A DNA stretch of 64,000 nucleotides from Paramicrobacterium humi (GTDB lineage: Bacteria > Actinomycetota > Actinomycetes > Actinomycetales > Microbacteriaceae): contig NZ_FNRY01000001.1 of the NCBI RefSeq assembly GCF_900105715.1, positions 868,001-932,000 of the forward strand. The letters run 5' to 3'. A model generated the notes under the pieces. The model was given only the letters and a program-made list of their open reading frames with translations. It was not told the origin of the DNA and did no database searches. The position numbers were made by a program, and so were the translations under genes. Shown here in pieces: positions 45,076-51,368 of the stretch (positions are counted from its first letter, which is position 1; each line of letters opens with the position of its first letter).

Positions 45076-46377
45076 ATGGCAGGTCTGTGGTGGGTGCCCT
45101 CGCTCGTCGTCTTCGGCACAGCGACTGTGATCGCCGTCGCGATCACCCTTGCCGTGAAGGCGAGCAGGCGTCGCGCGATCGCTGCGGGACGCATCGTAGA
45201 TCCGCGCCCCGAGAGCCTGGATCAGCTCGAGATCCGGGCGGGCCAAGCGCTCGTGAGCGCCGACGAGTCCGTTCGGCGCGGCGCGCAAGAGCTCGACTTC
45301 GCGGTCGCCCAGTTTGGTGACGATGCAACGCGCCAGTTCGCGGCGACCCTCGAATCGGCTCGCACGACGCTGCGCGAGGCGTTCCGGCTGCGGCAACGGC
45401 TGAGCGACGAAGTGCCCGACACGGACGGCGAACGCCGCAGGTGGTCGGAGCGGATCCTCGAACTGTGTGAGCAGACCCGCAATGAGCTGGACGCGACGAC
45501 ATCCACTTTCGACGATCGCCGAGCCGCCGAACGCGCTGCCCCCGACCGACTCCGCACGCTCACCGAGCGACTCGAGCGCGTGAAGGCCCGACTGCGGGAT
45601 GCCGCCGAGCTGCGCGAGCGCCTCGGCCACGAGTACGCGCCCGAGGCCTTCGCCGACCAGGCGGACGCCGTCGCGACGGCAAAGGCTCAGCTGCTGATCG
45701 CAGAGGGCCAAGTCGGTCACGCTGCGGCGGCGACGGACTCCGCCGTTCCTGCCGTGCCCTCTATCGAAGCGGCCGAGCAGGCGGTCGGCGCGGCCGCCGA
45801 CGCGCTCACGGCCCTCGAGCATTCGGCGGAGCGGCTGCGAGCCGCCGACGACGAGCTGGTCCAGATCCGCGAGCGCGCGCGACGGCACGCCGACGACGCC
45901 GCCCGCGTGCGCGACGCCAGCGAGCTGCCCGCCACCGCTCGAGAGATCGGCGAGGCAGTTGAGGCCCTCCGCACAGTGCTCGACGCGGAGGCGAGCCACA
46001 CAGGGCTGCGCAATCCATTGGCCGCCATCGAGCGTGTGCGCACCGCGGATGATCGACTCGACGAGGCCCTCGCGACAGCGCGCACTCAGCAGCAGCGCAT
46101 CGACAACGCCCGCGAGGCGCTCACGGGAGCGCTCTTCATGGCGCGCAGCCATCTCGAGACCGCGCGCGAGCTCATCACCGCGAACCGCCAGCGCGTCGGG
46201 GCCGACGCCCGCACGCGCCTTGCGGAGGCGGAGCGGCAGCTTGCCCTCGCCGAAGCGGAGTCCGATCCCGTCGCTGCTCTCGATGCCGCCCGGCGGGCCG
46301 CTCGCGTGGCCCAGGACGCCGACGCGCTCGCCCGCTATGACGTGGGACCGCGCACCGCACCCATCGCCCGCCGCTGA
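45076..46377 (+). CDS. Membrane-anchored coiled-coil protein related to TPM-domain proteins
   Basis: A 433-residue protein with one N-terminal helix (WWVPSLVVFGTATVIAVAIT) and then almost only charged heptad-like helices. SLDQLEIRAGQALVSADESV, AREAFRLRQRLSDE-like (LREAFRLRQRLSDEVPDTDG), AAPDRLRTLTERLERVKARL and YAPEAFADQADAV resemble the C-terminal region of actinobacterial TPM (YgcG-type) proteins, but the secreted TPM domain itself is missing. Role unknown; scaffold or envelope function is only a guess. Confidence 0.7.
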   Translation: MAGLWWVPSLVVFGTATVIAVAITLAVKASRRRAIAAGRIVDPRPESLDQLEIRAGQALVSADESVRRGAQELDFAVAQFGDDATRQFAATLESARTTLREAFRLRQRLSDEVPDTDGERRRWSERILELCEQTRNELDATTSTFDDRRAAERAAPDRLRTLTERLERVKARLRDAAELRERLGHEYAPEAFADQADAVATAKAQLLIAEGQVGHAAAATDSAVPAVPSIEAAEQAVGAAADALTALEHSAERLRAADDELVQIRERARRHADDAARVRDASELPATAREIGEAVEALRTVLDAEASHTGLRNPLAAIERVRTADDRLDEALATARTQQQRIDNAREALTGALFMARSHLETARELITANRQRVGADARTRLAEAERQLALAEAESDPVAALDAARRAARVAQDADALARYDVGPRTAPIARR

Positions 46378-46443
46378 GCAGTCCCCATAGTCGCAGCGAC
46401 TACACTTCGTGCGAGACCACGAGCAAAGGAACTGCGCCCCCGC

Positions 46444-47391
46444 ATGACGATCGACAAGAAGGAACTCGCCGGCCTGACCAAGAAGGAACGGCGGGAGCTG
46501 CAGCGAGAGATGACCCGCATCAAGCGGGAGGCGGAGCGCAAGCGGCGCAAGCGCAACAAGATCCTCGGCATCTCGGGACTCGTCCTTCTCGTCGTCGCCC
46601 TCCTCGCGGCGATCGCGCTCGTCGTGTGGACGAACCTGCGGATCGCGCATGAAGGCCCGAAGAACATGTTGAGCGACGGCCTCGTGCTCACGGGCGACGG
46701 CCAGTCCGTCACTCCGGTCTCCACGGCGGCTCGTCAGTGGGGCCAGGCCCCCGTTCCCACTCCCGCACCCGCGAAGGGAGTCGTCGACCTGACGCTGTAC
46801 GTCGACTACGGCAGCACGGATGCCGCGAGTTTCGACACCGCCAACATGCAGCAGCTTCAGCAGTGGCTCACGTACGGTTACATCCAGCTCGAGGTGCACC
46901 CGATCGCCCTCGACGGCTACGACGCGAAGACAGACAACTACTCGAGCCTCGCCGCGAACGCGGCGGCCTGCGTGGCCGACGTCGCCCCGTCGAGCTTCCT
47001 CGCCGCGAACACGGCACTGCTCGACGCGAACCCGGCCGTCACCGACAAGCCGATCGACGCCGCAGGCGTCATCACCGCTCTCACCCCCGCACTCGGCGGA
47101 GCAAACACCGACGTGTCGAAGTGCGTGACCGACGGCCGCTTCGACGACTGGGTCGCCGACGCCTCCCAGAAGGCCGCGAACGGTCCCCTCCCGGGCACGA
47201 AGGTCGACGCGGTCGCCACAGCGCCGCTCGTCCTCGTCAACGGCGAGAAGTTCACGGGAGACATCACAAAGCCCACCGACCTGATCACTTTCATCTCGCA
47301 GATGCTCAGCTCGGACGAGTCGACGGGAACCGACGCGAGCAGCCCGACGCCGAGCGCGACCCCCGCCCCCACCGAGACGCCCGTGAAATAG
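46444..47391 (+). CDS. Membrane-anchored DsbA-like protein without CXXC
   Basis: A 315-residue protein: charged cytoplasmic N-terminus (TKKERRELQREMTRIKREAE), one helix at 40-64, then an extracytoplasmic thioredoxin-like domain. It is a paralogue of the next gene: both have NMLSDG, LEVHPIA/S, NAAACVA and a second cysteine in the helical insert (KCVTDGRF). At the strand after VDLTLYVDYG, where its paralogue has CPYC, it reads GSTDAASF, so the redox site is lost. A binding or chaperone role is inferred. A Thr/Pro/Ser-rich tail ends it. Confidence 0.8.
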   Translation: MTIDKKELAGLTKKERRELQREMTRIKREAERKRRKRNKILGISGLVLLVVALLAAIALVVWTNLRIAHEGPKNMLSDGLVLTGDGQSVTPVSTAARQWGQAPVPTPAPAKGVVDLTLYVDYGSTDAASFDTANMQQLQQWLTYGYIQLEVHPIALDGYDAKTDNYSSLAANAAACVADVAPSSFLAANTALLDANPAVTDKPIDAAGVITALTPALGGANTDVSKCVTDGRFDDWVADASQKAANGPLPGTKVDAVATAPLVLVNGEKFTGDITKPTDLITFISQMLSSDESTGTDASSPTPSATPAPTETPVK

Positions 47392-47491
47392 GGGTATGGG
47401 CCGCGACTTCTCACAGCCCTCACACATGAGAAGGCAAACGGCCTGGCGTAGGGTCGAAAAGTCCCCTTCCCCGCTTCGACCAGGATGAGCC

Positions 47492-48418
47492 GTGAGCCCG
47501 AAACCCAGCAGTCCCAGCCCCGCCGGAGGTTCAAAGAACCAGCGCAAACAGCGCATTCGCGAGATCGCGAAGCAGGAGAGGGAACGTCAGGAGCGGCACC
47601 AGCGACGAGTGCGCTGGGCGTGGCAGGGCGGAATCGCAGCTGTCGTCGTGGCGGCCGTCGTCGTGATCGTGCTCATCATCGTGACGTCGTCGAAGCCGAC
47701 CGAGACGACAGCGGGTCCGCAGAACATGCTCAGCGACGGTGTTCTGATCGCGGGCGACTCCGGTCAGCCCAGCGTCGTGACGACTCCGGCGCTCAAGGCA
47801 GGCGATGATCCCGTCGCAACGGACGTGAGCAAGTACCCTGACGCGGTGCACGTCGCGGTCTACCTCGATTACATGTGCCCGTACTGCGGCCAGTTCGAGA
47901 CCGCGAACGGCGACCAGCTGACGCAGATGGCCGCGCAGGGCACGATCACCCTCGAGGTGCACCCCATCTCGTTCCTCGACCGTCTCTCGAACGGCACAAA
48001 GTATTCGACGCGCGCGGCGAACGCGGCGGCCTGCGTGGCTAACTACGAGCCCGACAGCTTCCTCGCCGTGAACTCGGCATTCTTCATGAACCAGCCGGAG
48101 GAGAATACGTCAGGGCTCAGTGACGATGAACTGTGGACGCTCATCCAGGGAGCGGGCGTGACGAACGAGAAGGTGAAGAGCTGCATCGACAACGGCACGT
48201 TCAGCTCGTGGGTCTCGCAGGCCACCGACCGCGCCATGAAGCAGGACCTGCCGAACATGGCGACGCCCGCCCCGCTCTCGGGCACGCCGACCGTGCTCAT
48301 CGACGGCGAGCTCTACGGCGGCAGCATCACCGACCCCGCGGCACTCTCGAGCGCCATCCAGCAGGCATACGAGTCGGCGGGCCAGTCGCCTGAGCCGACC
48401 GCCACGAGCACGAAGTAG
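47492..48418 (+). CDS. Membrane-anchored DsbA-family thiol oxidoreductase
   Basis: A 308-residue protein: basic cytoplasmic start, transmembrane helix at 44-64, then a DsbA fold outside the membrane. The redox motif is CPYC (C129, C132) in YLDYMCPYCGQFE and the cis-proline loop is GTPTVLIDGELY. A second cysteine pair (NAAACVANYE, KSCIDNGTF) likely makes a structural disulfide. Forms or reshuffles disulfides in exported proteins; needs a VKOR or DsbD-type partner not in this window. GTG 47492 start. Confidence 0.88.
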   Translation: MSPKPSSPSPAGGSKNQRKQRIREIAKQERERQERHQRRVRWAWQGGIAAVVVAAVVVIVLIIVTSSKPTETTAGPQNMLSDGVLIAGDSGQPSVVTTPALKAGDDPVATDVSKYPDAVHVAVYLDYMCPYCGQFETANGDQLTQMAAQGTITLEVHPISFLDRLSNGTKYSTRAANAAACVANYEPDSFLAVNSAFFMNQPEENTSGLSDDELWTLIQGAGVTNEKVKSCIDNGTFSSWVSQATDRAMKQDLPNMATPAPLSGTPTVLIDGELYGGSITDPAALSSAIQQAYESAGQSPEPTATSTK

Positions 48419-48432
48419 CGACCTCTGGCGAG

Positions 48433-48468
48433 TGCCCATGGCCGGGCGTAGACTCCCGGCCATGGGCA
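48433..48468. promoter_or_regulatory. Long perfect inverted repeat over the DUF488 promoter and start codon
   Basis: Arms TGCCCATGGCCGGG (48433-48446) and CCCGGCCATGGGCA (48455-48468) pair without mismatch; the eight-base loop CGTAGACT contains the -10 box TAGACT. The ATG of the next gene is inside the right arm. It lies 15 bases after the DsbA stop and could also act as a terminator, although no T run follows. Confidence 0.65.
48449..48454 (+). promoter_or_regulatory. -10 box TAGACT, leaderless start of the DUF488 gene
   Basis: TAGACT, seven bases, then ATG 48462; the box is the loop of the surrounding inverted repeat. Confidence 0.45.
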
Positions 48469-48806
48469 TCGAGATCAAGCGCGTGTACGACGACGCTGCC
48501 CCGGGCGACGGCTTTCGGGTTCTCGTTGATCGCATCTGGCCGCGCGGCGTGGCAAAGGACGACGCTCATGCCGATGCGTGGCTCAAGGACGTCGCACCGA
48601 GCACGGAGCTGCGCAAGTGGTTCGGCCACGATCCGGAGCGCATGGACGAGTTCGCCTCACGGTATCGGGCCGAGCTCGACGCGAACGACGCCGTCGACGA
48701 GTTGCGCGATCTCGCCCGCACGCACAAGACGCTCACCCTCCTGTTCAGCGCCAAGGACCCCGAGCGCAACCAGGCGCGCGTCCTTCGCGACTACCTCGAG
48801 GGCTGA
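48462..48806 (+). CDS. DUF488 family protein
   Basis: A 114-residue protein starting IEIKRVYDDAAPGDGFRVLV, with DRIWPRGVAKDDAHADAWLK, WFGHDPERMDEFASRYRAEL and LTLLFSAKDPERNQARVLRD. These are the conserved blocks of DUF488, a small alpha/beta fold with a conserved arginine and histidine; function unknown. ATG 48462 is preferred to the ATG at 48432 since it follows the -10 box. Confidence 0.9.
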   Translation: MGIEIKRVYDDAAPGDGFRVLVDRIWPRGVAKDDAHADAWLKDVAPSTELRKWFGHDPERMDEFASRYRAELDANDAVDELRDLARTHKTLTLLFSAKDPERNQARVLRDYLEG

Positions 48807-48821
48807 CGAGAGGAGCACAGC

Positions 48822-49214
48822 ATGTTCGGTCAGACGCCCGCATTCAGCGGATTCTCCGTTGACGACCTGGATGCCGCAGAGGCGTTCTACGGCAACACTC
48901 TCGGCTTGTCGCACGATCGCGACGAGCGCGGCGTTCGCCTCCACTTCTTCGGCGGCGGCACCGCGTTCATCTATGCGAAGCCCGACCATGTGCCGGCGAC
49001 CTTCACGGTGCTCAATTTCGCCGTGCGCGACGTCGCGCCCGCTGTAGCGATTCTGAACGAACGGGGTGTCACGACGAAGATCTACGGCGATGACGAGTTT
49101 CCCGGGATGACAACGGACGCCGACGGCATCATGAGCGACGAGAACGGCGAACCGTTCATCGCGTGGTTCCGCGACCCCGCGGGCAACGTGCTCTCCGTGG
49201 TGCGCGCGGAGTAG
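48822..49214 (+). CDS. VOC-family (glyoxalase-fold) protein
   Basis: A 130-residue protein with FSVDDLDAAEAFYGNTLGLS, VRLHFFGGGTAFIYAKPDH, FTVLNFAVRDVAPAVAILNE and WFRDPAGNVLSVVRAE. Typical single VOC protein; the histidine/glutamate metal ligands are only partly present, so it may be a non-metal binding member. GAGGAG lies nine bases before the ATG. It follows DUF488 by 15 bases and may be cotranscribed. Confidence 0.87.
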   Translation: MFGQTPAFSGFSVDDLDAAEAFYGNTLGLSHDRDERGVRLHFFGGGTAFIYAKPDHVPATFTVLNFAVRDVAPAVAILNERGVTTKIYGDDEFPGMTTDADGIMSDENGEPFIAWFRDPAGNVLSVVRAE

Positions 49215-49311
49215 CAGCGGTTCCGGGCCCGCCTCGGGGAACAACTCTCGTCCCGGCGCGGTTGGTGACAGTGGCGCGCACTTCGCCGCCCTGATCGCTG
49301 GAGGAACCCTT

Positions 49312-49959
49312 ATGTCGCACGTCGTCGTCTTCGGAGCAACCGGATATGCGGGAGGGCACATCACCGATGAGCTGCTCTCTCGCGGCCACACGGTCACGGG
49401 CGTCGCGCGCGATACGAGCGCGCTCGCGAATCGGGAGGGGCTCACGGCTCGACAGGGCAGCGTTCACGACGCGGAGTTCGTTCGCGATGTGAGCACGGGC
49501 GCCGACGTGCTGATCGTCGCTCTTCGCGCGGCGGAGCAGAACGGCGAGAAGCTGCTCGACGCCATGCCGAGCGTCGCCGCAGCGGCATCCGCTCAGGGCG
49601 CCCGTCTCGGGCTCGTCGGCGGCGCCGGCAGCCTCTTCGTGAGCGACGACGGCCCGCTGCTGGTCGAGACGCCCGAGTTCCCCGAGGTCGCGAAGAACGA
49701 GTCGCTGTCGCACAAGAAGGTGCTCGACTACCTGCGGTCGGGCAAGACCGACGTCGACTGGTTCTACGTGAGCCCCGCTGGCGACTTCGGCTCCTGGGTT
49801 CCCGGGGAGCGCACGGGGTCGTTCCGCGTCGGCGACGACGTGCTGCTGAGCGACGCCGACGGAAAGTCGTACATCTCGGGCGCCGATCTCGCTATCGCGT
49901 TCGCCGACGAGATCGAGGAGCCCACGCACAACCGCGCCCGGTTCACCGTCGCCTACTGA
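49312..49959 (+). CDS. NAD(P)-binding protein of the atypical SDR type
   Basis: A 215-residue Rossmann-fold protein: VVVFGATGYAGGHITDELLS with the NAD(P) glycine motif GATGYAG, ARQGSVHDAEFVRDV, ARLGLVGGAGSLFVSDDGP and DVDWFYVSPAGDFGSW. The form resembles NAD(P)H-binding oxidoreductases related to NmrA/YwnB. No classical YxxxK triad is seen, so it may be a sensor or flavin/quinone reductase. GGAGGAA precedes the ATG. Confidence 0.87.
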   Translation: MSHVVVFGATGYAGGHITDELLSRGHTVTGVARDTSALANREGLTARQGSVHDAEFVRDVSTGADVLIVALRAAEQNGEKLLDAMPSVAAAASAQGARLGLVGGAGSLFVSDDGPLLVETPEFPEVAKNESLSHKKVLDYLRSGKTDVDWFYVSPAGDFGSWVPGERTGSFRVGDDVLLSDADGKSYISGADLAIAFADEIEEPTHNRARFTVAY

Positions 49960-49991
49960 AACACGCGGAAAGGACTCCTCCCATTTAGTCG

Positions 49992-50021
49992 CTCGGTATG
50001 CATATACTTCTGCATACCGAG
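49992..50021. promoter_or_regulatory. Operator and -10 box of the PadR-ABC operon
   Basis: Perfect 11-base arms CTCGGTATGCA (49992-50002) and TGCATACCGAG (50011-50021) flank an eight-base centre TATACTTC that starts with the -10 box TATACT (50003-50008). PadR-family repressors bind inverted repeats with an eight-base centre, so this is a strong candidate for autoregulation. Confidence 0.75.
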
Positions 50022-50043
50022 TACGCAATAGGTGGGGGAATCA

Positions 50044-50646
50044 ATGAGCGTCAAGCAGAGCCTTCTGGCGATCCTGGATCAGGGGCCCGCCTACGGCTAC
50101 CAGTTGAAGGCCGAGTTCGACCGGCGAACAGGCTCGACCTGGCCGCTCAACGTCGGCCAGACCTACTCGACGCTCGAGCGCCTCGAGCGTGACGGCCTCG
50201 TGATCAAGAGCGAGACGGATGCCGAAGGGCACCAGTACTACGAGATCACCGAGGCCGGTCACGCCGAGGTCGCCGGCTGGCTGTCCTCCCCGGTGGAGCG
50301 CAACCCGTCGACGCGCGACGAGCTTGCCGTCAAACTGGCCCTCGCGGCGACCCTTCCGGGCGTCGACATCACTCAGGTCGTGCAGGTGCAGCGCCGCGCG
50401 TCGCTCGCGAACCTGCAGTCCCTCACCCGCACCAAATACAACGGCGGCGACGCCGACGGCCCCGAAGAGCTCGCCTGGCAGCTCGTCGTCGACAACCTCA
50501 TCTTCCAGGCCGAGGCCGAGGTGCGCTGGCTCGATCACGTCGAGACGCGGCTCAAGCGTCACGCCAACCGGGTCATGCCGGTTGCCGCCGAGCGGCCGCG
50601 CCGCGGCAGACCCGTCTCCACTCCCGCAGAGGGGGCGGCGCGATGA
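50044..50646 (+). CDS. PadR-family transcriptional regulator
   Basis: A 200-residue repressor. N-terminal winged helix: VKQSLLAILDQGPAYGYQLK, FDRRTGSTWPLNVGQTYSTL, ERDGLVIKS and YEITEAGHAEVAGWL. The C-terminal helical half (VDNLIFQAEAEVRWLDHVE) mediates dimerisation. ATG 50044 has GGGGGA upstream. First gene of an operon with ATGA overlap to the ABC ATPase; it likely responds to the compound handled by that transporter. Confidence 0.93.
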   Translation: MSVKQSLLAILDQGPAYGYQLKAEFDRRTGSTWPLNVGQTYSTLERLERDGLVIKSETDAEGHQYYEITEAGHAEVAGWLSSPVERNPSTRDELAVKLALAATLPGVDITQVVQVQRRASLANLQSLTRTKYNGGDADGPEELAWQLVVDNLIFQAEAEVRWLDHVETRLKRHANRVMPVAAERPRRGRPVSTPAEGAAR

Positions 50647-51368
50647 GCGCCGAACTGCTGCGCCTCGACGGGGTGTCGCAGCACTACGGCAAGGGCGCCA
50701 CCTCGGTCACCGCTCTCGCCGGTGTCGACCTCACCGTGAGCGAGGGCGAGCTCGTCGCCGTCATGGGCGCCTCCGGCTCGGGCAAGTCGACGCTTCTCGC
50801 CGTCGCGGGAGGGCTCAGCACGCCGACCGCCGGCGAGGTCATCGTCGAGGGCACGTACTTGAGCGAGGCGAAGCCCGCGACCATCGCGACACTGCGCCGC
50901 CGAACGCTCGGCTTCGTCTTCCAGGACTTCAACCTCATCCCCACGCTCACCGCGCGCGAGAACGTCTCGCTCCCCCTCGAGCTCGACGGCTGGAAGCCCC
51001 GCAAGGCGAAGTCCGCCGCCGACGCCGCCCTCGCGAGCGTCGAACTCACCGACCGCGCAGACCATTTCCCCGACGATCTCTCGGGCGGCCAGCAGCAGCG
51101 CGTCGCGATCGCCCGCGCCGTGGTCGGGCCACGCAAGCTCATCCTCGCCGACGAGCCGACCGGCGCCCTCGACTCCGAGACCGGCGACGTCGTGCTCCGG
51201 ATGCTGCGCGGCCGCGTCGACGCGGGAGCGGGCGGCATCCTCGTCACCCACGACGCGCGCCACGCCGCCTGGGCGGACCGCATCGTGTTCTTGCGCGACG
51301 GCCGCATCGTCGACGAGTCGACCGTCACCCCGATCGAGTCTCTGCTCACCGGAACCGTCGAGCGATGA
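50643..51368 (+). CDS. ABC transporter ATP-binding subunit (MacB/LolD-type)
   Basis: A 241-residue ATPase for FtsX-type permeases: LDGVSQHYGKGATSVTALAG, Walker A MGASGSGKSTLLAVAGGL, FVFQDFNLIPTLTARENVSL, signature LSGGQQQRVAIARA, Walker B LILADEPTGALD and VTHDARHAAWADR. This subgroup drives transport or extraction of peptides and antibiotics by mechanical coupling. It overlaps the permease start as ATGA (51365-51368). Confidence 0.93.
   Translation: MSAELLRLDGVSQHYGKGATSVTALAGVDLTVSEGELVAVMGASGSGKSTLLAVAGGLSTPTAGEVIVEGTYLSEAKPATIATLRRRTLGFVFQDFNLIPTLTARENVSLPLELDGWKPRKAKSAADAALASVELTDRADHFPDDLSGGQQQRVAIARAVVGPRKLILADEPTGALDSETGDVVLRMLRGRVDAGAGGILVTHDARHAAWADRIVFLRDGRIVDESTVTPIESLLTGTVER

Noticed and set aside
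47407-47433. Hairpin CTTCTCA / TGAGAAG between the two DsbA-like genes
   Set aside because: Only seven pairs with a 13-base loop; too weak to call a terminator or attenuator.
44938-47556. 872-codon minus-strand open frame
   Set aside because: Shadow of the coiled-coil and first DsbA-like genes; those have clear starts, helices and family blocks.
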